DNA from: Thermotogae bacterium
GTDB lineage: Bacteria; Thermotogota; Thermotogae; B3-G13
Assembly (NCBI GenBank): GCA_015486095.1
Contig: WFSK01000282.1
Span: 1 to 10,031, forward strand
DNA length: 10,031 bases
Direction: 5' to 3'
Below are positions 1-6,355 of this stretch, one piece after another. The position numbers were made by a program, and so were the translations under genes. The notes under the pieces are model-generated. The model was given only the letters and a program-made list of their open reading frames with translations. It was not told the origin of the DNA and did no database searches. Position 1 is the first letter of the stretch. Each line of letters opens with the position of its first letter.

Positions 1-342
1 CGCGAGTTTATCTCCACTCAAAAATAAAGCTGATTTTTCAGCAGATAGGGAAAGAAAAAGGTTATCCGGTTTGTCTGGAGTTATATCCATTATTTCTTTA
101 GGATCGCAAATTTCCACCAACGCGATAAAAACTTTAAAGAAGTTATCTATGTCATCTATTTTTTCCTTGGGGAAATTCTCCTTCTCTCGGAGCTTTTTAA
201 GAAATCTTTCAAGCTCCAAAGAGATTGTCTCAGGCTCAACAACCTTATGTTTCCCATTAAAAGCCTTCAGAATTGCATGTTTGCACGTGTTAGACCCAAG
301 GGGTGCAGAAATGAGGACATTCGTGTCAATAACGATCTTCAT
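1..342 (-). CDS. PIN-domain toxin (putative ribonuclease) of a type II toxin-antitoxin pair, 3' end cut by window
   Basis: The visible 114 residues start MKIVIDTNVLISAP, the classic first strand of a PIN domain with the metal-binding Asp at residue 6. Acidic candidates follow around residues 36-45. Near the edge is D-K-P-D-N (90-94), then L-S-G-D-K (108-112), matching the conserved D..D...L..A and GD signatures of PIN nucleases. PIN toxins are Mg2+-dependent ribonucleases held in check by the antitoxin encoded beside them. The N-terminus most resembles the family annotated as 'putative toxin-antitoxin system toxin component, PIN family'. The gene overlaps the 3' end of the upstream antitoxin by 17 bp, so the two are probably translated in concert. 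It runs in frame off the left edge, so its length and last catalytic Asp cannot be judged. No frameshift or stop is seen in the visible part. The specific RNA target is unknown. Confidence 0.85.
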   Translation of the reverse strand, partial: MKIVIDTNVLISAPLGSNTCKHAILKAFNGKHKVVEPETISLELERFLKKLREKENFPKEKIDDIDNFFKVFIALVEICDPKEIMDITPDKPDNLFLSLSAEKSALFLSGDKLA

Positions 343-574
343 TTTTCAGTTCTTCTCTAACTTCCTCTAAGATGGATAATCCCTTTTCTTCAGTCAACCC
401 AATCTCTTTTGAAGCTTCTTGCGCTTTTTCAAGGTAATACTTTACCAAGTCCCTTTTGCTGAAAGGCTTTATAAGTGCTACCGGAACGCCTCTTCTTAAA
501 ACCACAACATCTTCTTTACTCTTTAGAACGTCGTTGAATCTGTTTCGAACATCTCTGACGTTCACAGTTTTCAT
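326..574 (-). CDS. Phd/YefM-type antitoxin of the PIN toxin
   Basis: This 82-residue protein begins MKTVNVRDVRNRFNDVL and continues with E-D-V-V-V-L-R-R-G-V-P-V-A-L-I. That is the Phd/YefM fold: an N-terminal DNA-binding region (about residues 1-40) opening with a short strand and a helix, followed by a strand carrying the R-x-G-x-P-V-A turn. The charged, helix-prone C-terminal half (about 45-82) is where such antitoxins wrap around their toxin. The ATG at 574-572 is chosen because a strong Shine-Dalgarno, GGGAGGTGA, sits just upstream; a longer reading frame reaches back to 616 but has no such support and would run through the promoter. The antitoxin gene comes first and overlaps the PIN toxin by 17 bp, the usual order. 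Phd/YefM antitoxins normally repress their own promoter, which fits the inverted repeats found upstream. Confidence 0.85.
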   Translation of the reverse strand: MKTVNVRDVRNRFNDVLKSKEDVVVLRRGVPVALIKPFSKRDLVKYYLEKAQEASKEIGLTEEKGLSILEEVREELKNEDRY

Positions 575-594
575 ACGCGTCACCTCCCAAAAAT

Positions 595-603
595 ATTGTA
601 TCA
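595..603 (-). promoter_or_regulatory. Extended -10 promoter of the toxin-antitoxin operon
   Basis: On the minus strand the sequence reads TGATACAAT, an extended -10 (TG-N-TACAAT) with a hexamer one base from TATAAT. It would start transcription near 588, leaving a leader of about 14 nt that holds the Shine-Dalgarno before the antitoxin ATG. No good -35 lies 16-18 bp upstream, as is usual for extended -10 promoters. The 8-bp palindrome ACATATGT (603-610) abuts it, and a 9-bp inverted repeat (614-639) covers the -35 position, so autoregulation by the antitoxin is plausible. Confidence 0.5.
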
Positions 604-613
604 CATATGTCCA

Positions 614-639
614 CAAAAGAATTACAAAACATTCTTTTG
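614..639. repeat. Inverted repeat, candidate antitoxin operator
   Basis: CAAAAGAAT (614-622) and ATTCTTTTG (631-639) are perfect 9-bp complementary arms around an 8-nt spacer. There is no T-run after the arms on either strand, so an intrinsic terminator is unlikely. Relative to the minus-strand -10 at 595-600 the left arm lies over the -35 region. Together with the adjacent 8-bp palindrome at 603-610 this suggests a binding site for the Phd/YefM-like antitoxin. Its use as an operator is inferred from position only. Confidence 0.4.
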
Positions 640-738
640 GCTGGTGAATAACAGGATGTTATGAATGTGGCGGCTTTAAGGAAGAACACTCACCACTGAC
701 TGGCAGAAAAGTCAACCGAGGATGCACACCAGAGTATT

Positions 739-768
739 TTTACACAAACGGTTTGTATGCCTTATAAT
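739..768 (+). promoter_or_regulatory. Sigma-70-type promoter for the 834-3044 operon
   Basis: TTTACA (739-744, five of six matches to TTGACA) is followed after 18 bp by a perfect TATAAT (763-768). Transcription would start near 775, giving a leader of about 59 nt before the ATG at 834. This is the clearest consensus promoter in the window. Its spacer contains the palindrome at 744-756. A second candidate, an extended -10, lies downstream at 787-795. Confidence 0.6.
744..756. promoter_or_regulatory. Palindrome between -35 and -10, candidate operator
   Basis: ACAAAC (744-749), one central G, then GTTTGT (751-756) form a perfect 13-bp palindrome. It overlaps the last base of the -35 hexamer and fills most of the spacer before the TATAAT at 763. 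A dimeric regulator bound here would contact the promoter face directly. No candidate regulator is encoded next to it apart from the divergent antitoxin. Confidence 0.35.
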
Positions 769-786
769 CAGTTAGAGAGTATTTCA

Positions 787-795
787 TGATACAAT
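787..795 (+). promoter_or_regulatory. Second, extended -10 promoter candidate for the same operon
   Basis: TGATACAAT is identical to the elements found before the toxin-antitoxin pair (minus strand) and before panC. The -10 hexamer TACAAT would give a start near 802, about 32 nt before the ATG at 834. No convincing -35 is seen. It could act alone or in addition to the consensus promoter upstream. Confidence 0.35.
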
Positions 796-833
796 CGTAG
801 TTAGAATGTCATTGAGGAGGAGTGATTTTTCTT

Positions 834-1400
834 ATGATATTGTTCGATTTCCCGGGAGATCACACAGATGAAGTATTAGAAATCATCTTAAATGCAGCGA
901 AGGAAAAGAATATAGAATATATCGTCTTCCCCAGTACGACAGGAGATACCGCAAAGAAGGTTTTGGAGCTCGGTGTAAAAGAGGATATAAAACCTATCGT
1001 GGTTACACATCATATAGGATTCAATGCCGATGGAGTAGATGAATTTACTCCAGAGATTAGAGAAAAATTGAGAGAGGCAAATATACCTGTCCTTACCGCC
1101 ACTCATCTCTTCGCTGGATTAGACAGGAGCTTCAGAAAGCAATTCGGTGGTATATATCCTGCAGAGATAGTGGCTATGACACTGAGAATGTTTTCGGAAG
1201 GCATAAAGGTAGCAGTGGAAATAGCTGTAATGGCTGCGGATGCAGGATTAGTACCGGTGAGGATTCCTGTCATATCAACTGGTGGAACCGGAAGAAACAT
1301 AGATTCTGCTGCGATCATAAAACCCACTAATTCCCCAAATTTCTTTTCGACAAGAGTACTTGAAATACTCTGCATGCCGAAATCTATAGAGAAGGAATGA
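834..1400 (+). CDS. Stand-alone pyruvate kinase C-terminal (alpha/beta) domain-like protein, function unknown
   Basis: The product has 188 residues and matches what I know of COG1751, conserved archaeal and bacterial proteins shaped like the allosteric C-terminal domain of pyruvate kinase but lacking its catalytic barrel. Visible signatures are P-S-T-T-G-D-T-A (33-40), resembling the pyruvate kinase C-domain 'TxSGxTA' phosphate loop; T-A-T-H (88-91); G-I-Y-P-A-E-I-V-A with T-L-R-M-F (107-120); [12 protein letters not shown] (127-138); and G-G-T-G-R (150-154). These suggest binding of a phosphorylated or nucleotide ligand; no reaction is known to me. The Shine-Dalgarno GAGGAGG (814-820) lies 13 nt before the ATG at 834. 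A GTG at 822 is in frame but only 1 nt from it, so ATG is preferred though the spacing is long. One nucleotide separates its stop from the GTG at 1402; a shared operon with deoB is clear. Confidence 0.8.
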   Translation: MILFDFPGDHTDEVLEIILNAAKEKNIEYIVFPSTTGDTAKKVLELGVKEDIKPIVVTHHIGFNADGVDEFTPEIREKLREANIPVLTATHLFAGLDRSFRKQFGGIYPAEIVAMTLRMFSEGIKVAVEIAVMAADAGLVPVRIPVISTGGTGRNIDSAAIIKPTNSPNFFSTRVLEILCMPKSIEKE

Positions 1401-1410
1401 GGTGTTTGTC

Positions 1411-2589
1411 TTGTCGAATTACAGAGTGATCTGGATCGTATTAGATAGCGTTGGCATAGGTGCTCTTCCAGATGCGAAGGAGTACGGTGATGAGGGTAGC
1501 AATACCCTGGTTAATACTGCAAGAGCCGTTGGGGGCTTGAATCTTCCAAATCTTCAAAAATTGGGTCTGGGAAATCTGGACGATATAGAGGGCGTTCCTC
1601 CTGTAAAGGAAGCCAAGGGCGTATATGGAACTATGAAAGAAAAGAGTAAGGGAAAAGATTCAACGACTGGTCATTGGGAAATGGCTGGTCTGATAACCAA
1701 TAAGCCTTTTCCTACCTATCCTAACGGATTTCCAGAAGAGATAATCAAAGAATTCGAGAAACGCACCGGAAGAAGAGTCATTGGAAATAAACCGGCATCA
1801 GGTACCGTGATAATAAAAGAATTGGGAAAAGAACACGAGAGCACGGGTGCTCTCATCGTGTATACCTCCGCGGATAGCGTATTTCAGATAGCCGCCCATG
1901 AAAACGTTGTTCCAGTTAAGGAACTTTACAGATATTGTGAAATAGCTCGAGAGATACTCAAGGGAGAACACGGCGTGGCAAGAGTGATAGCAAGACCTTT
2001 CATCGGAAAGTGGCCGAATTACACGAGAACCGCTAACAGACGCGATTTTTCCATAAAGCCTCCTGAACCCACTGTTCTGAACCTGCTGGTCAAAAGTGGA
2101 TATTCTGTTTATGCGGTTGGGAAGATATACGATCTGTTTGGAGGTAGTGGTATTACGGAATCCGTTCATACTGAAAACAACATGGATGGGGTTGATAAGA
2201 CCATCAAATGGATGAAAGAGAAAAAAGAGTCTTGCTTGATATTCACGAACCTTGTCGATTACGATATGAGGTATGGGCACAGAAACGATTATGTGGGTTA
2301 TGCGAAGGCACTCGAAGAATTCGATGAGAGATTACCCGAGATAGAAGACGAGATGGACGATAGAGATATCCTGATATTAACCGCAGATCACGGTTGTGAC
2401 CCTACAACCCCTTCGACCGATCACTCTCGAGAGCGCGTACCGCTTCTGATCGTGGGTAAGCCGGTAAAGAAAAATATCTACGTGGGTGAGCGAGAAACCT
2501 TTGCAGACCTCGGACAGACTGTTGCAGAAATATACGATGCACCACCCACTAAGGATGGGGTTAGCTTTGCAAAGGAGATACTCAAATGA
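1411..2589 (+). CDS. deoB: Phosphopentomutase
   Basis: Phosphopentomutase interconverts ribose 1-phosphate or deoxyribose 1-phosphate with the 5-phosphates, linking nucleoside breakdown to the pentose phosphate pathway. It is cytoplasmic, Mn2+-dependent and belongs to the alkaline phosphatase superfamily. The 392 residues match the usual length. I see the metal-binding Asp in V-L-D-S-V-G-I-G (10-17), the phospho-acceptor threonine in K-D-S-T-T-G-H-W-E (82-90), D-Y-D-M-R-Y-G-H, and the metal ligands in T-A-D-H-G (324-328) and D-H-S-R-E (337-341). All key residues are present. The TTG at 1411 is chosen because GAGGTG at 1399-1404 lies 6 nt before it and it fits the short N-terminus of the family. 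A GTG at 1402, with GAAGGA (1391-1396) ahead, is an alternative adding three residues. No other deo gene is nearby. Its stop overlaps the ogt start (ATGA). Confidence 0.95.
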   Translation: MSNYRVIWIVLDSVGIGALPDAKEYGDEGSNTLVNTARAVGGLNLPNLQKLGLGNLDDIEGVPPVKEAKGVYGTMKEKSKGKDSTTGHWEMAGLITNKPFPTYPNGFPEEIIKEFEKRTGRRVIGNKPASGTVIIKELGKEHESTGALIVYTSADSVFQIAAHENVVPVKELYRYCEIAREILKGEHGVARVIARPFIGKWPNYTRTANRRDFSIKPPEPTVLNLLVKSGYSVYAVGKIYDLFGGSGITESVHTENNMDGVDKTIKWMKEKKESCLIFTNLVDYDMRYGHRNDYVGYAKALEEFDERLPEIEDEMDDRDILILTADHGCDPTTPSTDHSRERVPLLIVGKPVKKNIYVGERETFADLGQTVAEIYDAPPTKDGVSFAKEILK

Positions 2590-3044
2590 ATTCTGAGGTT
2601 GTGGATTTTCCTTTAGGAAGAATCATTATACTCTGTGATAAGAACAGAGTTGTTAGGATACGCTTTATCAGAGCTGAGGAACGTGTGAAACGCTCTTCCA
2701 GTCCCTTCTCAAAGAAGGTGGCAGAGGAGATAAAAGAATATCTCAGTGGAAGAAGGAAGGAGTTCACGGTCGAATTCCACATTGATGGGAGTGAGTTCAC
2801 TAAAAAGGTATTGAGGACGGTACACAAAATACCATATGGGGAGACACGAAGTTACAGTGATATAGCAAAAGCCATAGGTGTATCGAAAGGAGCAAGGGCG
2901 GTGGGAAGGGTGATGGCTATCAATCCTATTCCAATAATCGTTCCCTGCCATCGAGTTGTGAATAAGGATGGCAAACTCGGTGGATACTCAGGTGGGGTAG
3001 ATATAAAGGCATTTCTTCTGAATCTGGAAAGGAATGCCCGATAA
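2586..3044 (+). CDS. ogt: Methylated-DNA--[protein]-cysteine S-methyltransferase (O6-alkylguanine-DNA alkyltransferase)
   Basis: This suicide repair protein moves the alkyl group from O6-alkylguanine in DNA to its own cysteine. The 152 residues have a poorly conserved N-terminal RNase H-like domain (about 1-68) and the conserved C-terminal domain (about 69-150). The signature I-V-P-C-H-R-V-V (118-125) contains the acceptor Cys121. The helix-turn-helix segment G-A-R-A-V-G-R-V-M (102-110) carries the arginine finger (Arg104), and the invariant Asn-Pro is at 113-114. The G-Y-S-G-G loop (133-137) belongs to the active-site wall. Length and motifs are those of a normal active enzyme. AAAGGAG (2571-2577) lies 8 nt before the ATG, and the start overlaps the deoB stop by 4 bp, so translation is likely coupled. 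Ogt and the single-domain MGMT name are interchangeable at this resolution. It converges on the methyltransferase gene with only 2 bp between stops. Confidence 0.93.
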   Translation: MNSEVVDFPLGRIIILCDKNRVVRIRFIRAEERVKRSSSPFSKKVAEEIKEYLSGRRKEFTVEFHIDGSEFTKKVLRTVHKIPYGETRSYSDIAKAIGVSKGARAVGRVMAINPIPIIVPCHRVVNKDGKLGGYSGGVDIKAFLLNLERNAR

Positions 3045-3068
3045 GATCATTGCTTCTTCTTAATGATT
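3045..3068. terminator. Weak stem-loop between convergent gene ends
   Basis: ATCATT (3046-3051) and AATGAT (3062-3067) form a 6-bp stem, extendable by a G-T pair (3045/3068), around a 10-nt loop. It straddles the end of the isoaspartyl methyltransferase gene, with ogt ending at 3044. There is no T-run on either strand and the stem is AT-rich, so termination here, especially at high temperature, is doubtful. It is listed because no better terminator is visible between the two convergent operons. Confidence 0.15.
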
Positions 3069-4129
3069 CGGAACGCATGGGTGAAGTCTCTGCGCTTTAC
3101 AGCAAAATCAGCCTTTATTTCAAAGGAAAGCCACTTAGGATATAAGGTGAGCTCTAAGTTACTCAAACGGATTCGAGCTGCCTTATATTGCTGAGCCGTA
3201 GACTCCAACCTTCTCAATAGAACTTCGTCACCGTAGAGTGTCACTGAATTCTTCGATATTCGCAGTAGACCGTATCTTTCATCCATTACATATAATATTT
3301 TGCCATCAAAAACAGTGTTGTTTTCTGTTAAAGATATGTAGAGCAAAAAGTCTCTATAGGAGATTTCCTTACCCAATGAAGAAGTATGTATTATCTTCTT
3401 ACCAAATCTATTCTCATATCTTTTCTTATATCCTTCTATATCATATCTGGGAGGACCTATTTTACCCCTCGCATGGACGAAGATAGCATCTACGGAGAAT
3501 TTACCCTTCAATACGTTACCTTCTTTTTCCAACTCAAAGACAGGGGTACTCTCGCCACAATAATGGATAATAGGTGCCACAATTCTACCTTTATCCTTTA
3601 ACTGTTCGAATAACTCCCTCGTGAGATCGTATATCCCAACGGTTACAACGATCTCATCGTAAGGAGCGTTGTCAGAATAACCTTTGCCACCATCATCGTT
3701 TATCACCAAACAGTTATCGTATCCGTTAGAAAAGAGGATTTCTTTTGCAGTTTCTGCAAGCATCTTATCGTACTCGATGGAAGTTACCTTACCTTCTGGT
3801 CCAACTATTGTAGAAATAACGGCAGCATCATAACCGGTAGCGGTTCCTATTTCTAAAACATTATCACCTGGGGATACCCCTGCACCTTCAAGCATATACG
3901 CCATAAGAGAAGGTTGTGAAGAAGAACTGATGAGATTCCCTTCACTGATCTTCAAGGGTATAACGTTGTCAGAATAGATCTCCGCAAGTGTATAATGCTC
4001 TTTTTGTGGTATGAAGATAGACCGAGGAACAATACGAAACGCATTTCTTATGTTATCGTCCCTTACATCACCGAGATAGGTAATTTCCCTTGCATATCTT
4101 TCGAGGTAAACATTCTCATCTATTCTCAT
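3047..4129 (-). CDS. pcm: Protein-L-isoaspartate O-methyltransferase with C-terminal extension
   Basis: The enzyme uses S-adenosylmethionine to methylate isoaspartyl residues formed by spontaneous damage, starting their repair to aspartate. The 360 residues hold a Rossmann methyltransferase domain (about 60-225) with the SAM-binding motif V-L-E-I-G-T-A-T-G-Y (91-100), the preceding S-S-S-Q-P-S-L-M-A (69-77) that contacts the isoaspartate, the acidic S-I-E-Y-D (117-121), N-D-D-G-G-K-G (144-150) and A-P-Y-D-E-I-V-V (155-162). Most bacterial enzymes have about 210 residues. The extra 130-140 at the C-terminus resemble the additional domain of the T. maritima protein, including a D-G-K-I-L-Y and a L-Y-G-D-E stretch. 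The ATG at 4129 follows the ABC ATPase stop by 4 nt, and the AGGT at the end of that gene is the only weak Shine-Dalgarno, so translation probably depends on coupling. It could be a damage-repair partner; a link to transport is not obvious. Confidence 0.92.
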   Translation of the reverse strand: MRIDENVYLERYAREITYLGDVRDDNIRNAFRIVPRSIFIPQKEHYTLAEIYSDNVIPLKISEGNLISSSSQPSLMAYMLEGAGVSPGDNVLEIGTATGYDAAVISTIVGPEGKVTSIEYDKMLAETAKEILFSNGYDNCLVINDDGGKGYSDNAPYDEIVVTVGIYDLTRELFEQLKDKGRIVAPIIHYCGESTPVFELEKEGNVLKGKFSVDAIFVHARGKIGPPRYDIEGYKKRYENRFGKKIIHTSSLGKEISYRDFLLYISLTENNTVFDGKILYVMDERYGLLRISKNSVTLYGDEVLLRRLESTAQQYKAARIRLSNLELTLYPKWLSFEIKADFAVKRRDFTHAFRIIKKKQ

Positions 4130-4133
4130 ATCA

Positions 4134-4898
4134 TCATACCTGCAATACCTTCATTAAGAATTCTCGCGTCCTCGGATTCTTTGGTGAAGTGAAGATCTGT
4201 TCTGGGGGACCTTCCTCCGCTATTATACCCTTATCGAAGAAGATCACTCGATCCCCCACTTCCTTTGCAAACCCCATCTCATGTGTAACTACCACCATTG
4301 TCATACCTTCGTTAGCCAGTTGCTTCATAACATCCAGGACACCACCAACCAATTCAGGATCGAGGGCAGATGTGGGCTCATCGAATAGCATTAGTTCAGG
4401 GTCCATCATCAAAGCCCTTGCAATCGCCACTCGTTGCTGTTGACCCCCAGATAGTTGGCTTGGGTAGGCATCTGCTTTGTCTCTCAATCCAATCCTATTC
4501 AACAACATCAACGCCTTTTCTTTTGCATCTTCTTCTTTCATCTTCTTAACCTTAACCGGGGCCAAGATTAGATTTTTTAAGACTCTCAGGTGAGGAAATA
4601 GGTTGAAGGATTGGAATACCATTCCCATCCTTGCTCTTATTTCATTTATATCGGGACGATTGGGATCTATCAGTTCACCATCGAAGTAGATCTCCCCCTT
4701 CTGATAACCTTCCAAGTGATTAATACACCTTAAAAAGGTACTCTTTCCACCCCCACTCGCACCTATTATCACTACAACTTCTTTTTTTCTTATCTTCATA
4801 TTTATTCCTTTGAGTACATCAAGGTCCCCAAAAGATTTCCATAAATTCCTAACCTCTAACATAATGTTATTTGCATCTGTCATAATGTTTATCCTCAT
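4134..4898 (-). CDS. ABC transporter ATP-binding protein, polar amino acid type (GlnQ/HisP-like)
   Basis: This 254-residue nucleotide-binding subunit would power uptake of an amino acid at the inner face of the membrane. It has all ATPase motifs: Walker [10 protein letters not shown] (46-54), Q-loop Gln96 in V-F-Q-S-F-N-L-F-P, the signature L-S-G-G-Q-Q-Q-R (149-156), Walker B L-M-L-F-D-E-P (169-175), D-loop S-A-L-D (177-180) and the switch histidine in V-T-H-E-M (204-208). The Q-S-F-N-L-F-P-H and T-H-E-M-G-F-A segments are typical of the GlnQ/HisP group. Alanine replaces the common proline in Walker A, which is tolerated. The ATG at 4898 has GAGGGAG just upstream; an ATG at 4883 with TGAGGA before it is nearly as good. 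Neither a permease nor a substrate-binding protein is encoded beside it, since divergent panC follows. It is the first gene of its operon, ahead of pcm. The substrate cannot be told. Confidence 0.92.
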   Translation of the reverse strand: MRINIMTDANNIMLEVRNLWKSFGDLDVLKGINMKIRKKEVVVIIGASGGGKSTFLRCINHLEGYQKGEIYFDGELIDPNRPDINEIRARMGMVFQSFNLFPHLRVLKNLILAPVKVKKMKEEDAKEKALMLLNRIGLRDKADAYPSQLSGGQQQRVAIARALMMDPELMLFDEPTSALDPELVGGVLDVMKQLANEGMTMVVVTHEMGFAKEVGDRVIFFDKGIIAEEGPPEQIFTSPKNPRTREFLMKVLQV

Positions 4899-4918
4899 AG
4901 CACTCCCTCACAAGTTCA

Positions 4919-4927
4919 TGATACAAT
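4919..4927 (+). promoter_or_regulatory. Extended -10 promoter of panC
   Basis: TGATACAAT, within a 13-nt stretch TTCATGATACAAT (4915-4927) that also occurs at 783-795. The hexamer TACAAT (4922-4927) would start transcripts near 4934, about 29 nt before the panC ATG. No good -35 is seen. Its -10 lies 2 bp from the -10 of the divergent promoter, so polymerase probably cannot occupy both at once. Confidence 0.45.
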
Positions 4928-4929
4928 GT

Positions 4930-4958
4930 ATGATAACATATTCGATTAGGGGTGGCAA
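4930..4958 (-). promoter_or_regulatory. Promoter of the ABC ATPase-pcm operon
   Basis: On the minus strand TTGCCA (4958-4953) is followed after 17 bp by TATCAT (4935-4930), each one base from consensus. Transcription would start near 4923, about 25 nt before the ATG at 4898, with the GAGGGAG Shine-Dalgarno in the leader. The -35 lies within the panC leader and overlaps the panC Shine-Dalgarno region (4948-4955). Confidence 0.45.
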
Positions 4959-4962
4959 CTAT

Positions 4963-5808
4963 ATGAGAATCGTTAAAAAGATAAAAGAGATGAAAAATAT
5001 ATCTGAAAATTACATCAAGCATGGGAAAACTATAGGTTTTGTCCCGACTATGGGATACCTTCACGAAGGACATATCTCGTTGATCAGAAAAGCGAGGGAG
5101 GAGAATGATATCCTCGTGATAAGTATCTTCGTCAATCCAATTCAATTCGGACCAATGGAAGACCTTTCATCGTATCCAAGAGATACAAATAGAGATTTGA
5201 AGATCTCCGAAGAAAATAAAGTAGATTACGTATTCTCGCCTTCGGTAGAGGAAATGTATCCTGACCCTTACCATACTTATGTGGAAGTAGAAAGGTTAAC
5301 AGAACATCTTTGCGGGTCAAAAAGACCTGGACACTTCAGAGGGGTTGCAACTGTGGTTCTGAAACTATTCAACATCGTAAAACCCACGAAGGCATACTTT
5401 GGACAAAAGGATGCACAACAGTTTCGTGTTTTACAGTCTATGGTTAAAGATTTAAACCTCGATGTGGAAATGATCGAGTTACCAATAGTTCGAGAAAGCG
5501 ATGGACTCGCCATGAGTTCGAGAAATATATATTTAACTTCTGAAGAGAGGAAAGAAGCCGTTTGTCTATATAAGGCTTTACAGCTCGCAAGTGAGCTCAT
5601 AAAGAAGGGAGAAAGGAATCCGAGGAATGTCATCGCCAAAATGGAGGAGCTTATCGCTCGCTATCCCCATGCCAGGATCGACTATATAGAGATAGTAGAT
5701 GAGCAGGAATTGCAACCAATAGAGAAGTTGCAGGGAAGATTCATCGTCGCGCTGGCAGTTTACATAGGGAAAGCGAGATTGATAGATAATGTTATACTCT
5801 CGATTTGA
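4963..5808 (+). CDS. panC: Pantothenate synthetase (pantoate--beta-alanine ligase)
   Basis: PanC joins pantoate and beta-alanine with ATP, via a pantoyl-adenylate, to make pantothenate for coenzyme A synthesis in the cytoplasm. The 281 residues match the family length. The nucleotidyl-transferase fold shows [11 protein letters not shown] (27-37) with the HIGH-like H-E-G-H, the pantoate-binding N-P-I-Q-F (58-62), [11 protein letters not shown] (122-132), F-G-Q-K-D-A-Q-Q (146-153) and the KMSKS-equivalent M-S-S-R-N (184-188). The frame extends upstream to 4810, but the ATG at 4963 is right for the family and has AGGGGTGG (4948-4955) 7 nt before it. No panB, panD or panE is in the window; the gene heads an operon with two membrane-associated proteins of unrelated look. 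It overlaps the next gene by 20 bp. Confidence 0.96.
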   Translation: MRIVKKIKEMKNISENYIKHGKTIGFVPTMGYLHEGHISLIRKAREENDILVISIFVNPIQFGPMEDLSSYPRDTNRDLKISEENKVDYVFSPSVEEMYPDPYHTYVEVERLTEHLCGSKRPGHFRGVATVVLKLFNIVKPTKAYFGQKDAQQFRVLQSMVKDLNLDVEMIELPIVRESDGLAMSSRNIYLTSEERKEAVCLYKALQLASELIKKGERNPRNVIAKMEELIARYPHARIDYIEIVDEQELQPIEKLQGRFIVALAVYIGKARLIDNVILSI

Positions 5809-6355
5809 TCTACTTCTCATCTTGCTTCTATTTGCATCTTGCTTACTCTTTGGAGGCGTTATGATATACAATGACCTTTTCGGATTCATCCCCTCAGGAG
5901 AAGTCTTCGATGTAACCCTATTCCCTTTACATCCCTCTATCGAATTCGCATACCTTCCATCCCAACATCTTATGCTCGGCTTAGACTCAAGTAAGATATA
6001 TGGAAGGTGGGTATTCCTTTCTAATCCGACTTTTTCATCTGTATTTCAGATCGATAATAATGGCAATACTACCATCTATCTACAAAAAAGGAGATTTCTC
6101 TTCATCCTCAATTATCTTTCTATATCTGGCACTTTCAACGTGTTCGATCGATCATGGACATGGCATTTGAGCTCGATGCTCGAATCGTATAATATACTTC
6201 CGGATGAATATCTTCAAATGGGGACATCTCTGATCACGAAGGATGGAACTTTAATGTTTTGTGTTCTTGGGGAGTTGAAGTTTGAAACTGTGGTTACCGG
6301 TGTAATATGGAAGGGTGGGAGCGATTGCGATATCTGGTTATCTGTTTCCTTTTAG
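5789..6355 (+). CDS. Hypothetical membrane-anchored protein
   Basis: I do not recognise this 188-residue protein. Residues about 8-24 form one strongly hydrophobic segment containing F-A-S-C, followed by G-G. This may be a membrane anchor or an uncleaved signal; F-A-S-C resembles a lipobox but has Phe where Leu/Val/Ile is usual, so lipoprotein status is uncertain. The rest (about 30-188) is rich in aromatic and beta-prone residues with few charges, suggesting a beta-sandwich outside the membrane. No catalytic motif is seen. It overlaps panC by 20 bp and the following phosphoesterase by 31 bp, and the frame stays open for the whole interval, which supports a real gene. The Shine-Dalgarno before the ATG at 5789 is weak, so coupling to panC is likely. 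With an exported phosphoesterase next door it may be a partner at the cell surface; that is inference from position only. Confidence 0.6.
   Translation: MLYSRFDLLLILLLFASCLLFGGVMIYNDLFGFIPSGEVFDVTLFPLHPSIEFAYLPSQHLMLGLDSSKIYGRWVFLSNPTFSSVFQIDNNGNTTIYLQKRRFLFILNYLSISGTFNVFDRSWTWHLSSMLESYNILPDEYLQMGTSLITKDGTLMFCVLGELKFETVVTGVIWKGGSDCDIWLSVSF

Noticed and set aside
649..699. A short plus-strand frame, DVMNVAALRKNTHH, and nearby sequence faintly suggesting the 3' end of an IS200/IS605 tnpB remnant.
   Set aside because: Only about 15 residues, no zinc-finger cysteines, no terminal hairpin or duplicated target site; similarity is not convincing by eye.
604..738. Possible structured RNA or riboswitch in the gap between the divergent promoters.
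   Set aside because: It lies upstream of both plus-strand promoter candidates, so it would not be in the operon leader, and I could not match any riboswitch core. GGTGA/TCACC pairing is only 5 bp.
822..833. GTG at 822 as the start of the pyruvate-kinase-C-like protein.
   Set aside because: It is 1 nt from the Shine-Dalgarno GAGGAGG; the ATG at 834 is the more workable start, though its spacing is long.
2709..2951. Minus-strand and other-frame open reading frames inside deoB, ogt, pcm, panC and dus.
   Set aside because: They lie wholly within well-identified genes, lack ribosome sites and give cysteine- and serine-rich sequences typical of antisense reading.
4810..4962. N-terminal extension of panC with a hydrophobic stretch, from an upstream ATG at 4810.
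   Set aside because: It runs antisense through the ABC ATPase start and the divergent promoters; PanC proteins begin near [10 protein letters not shown], which has its own Shine-Dalgarno.
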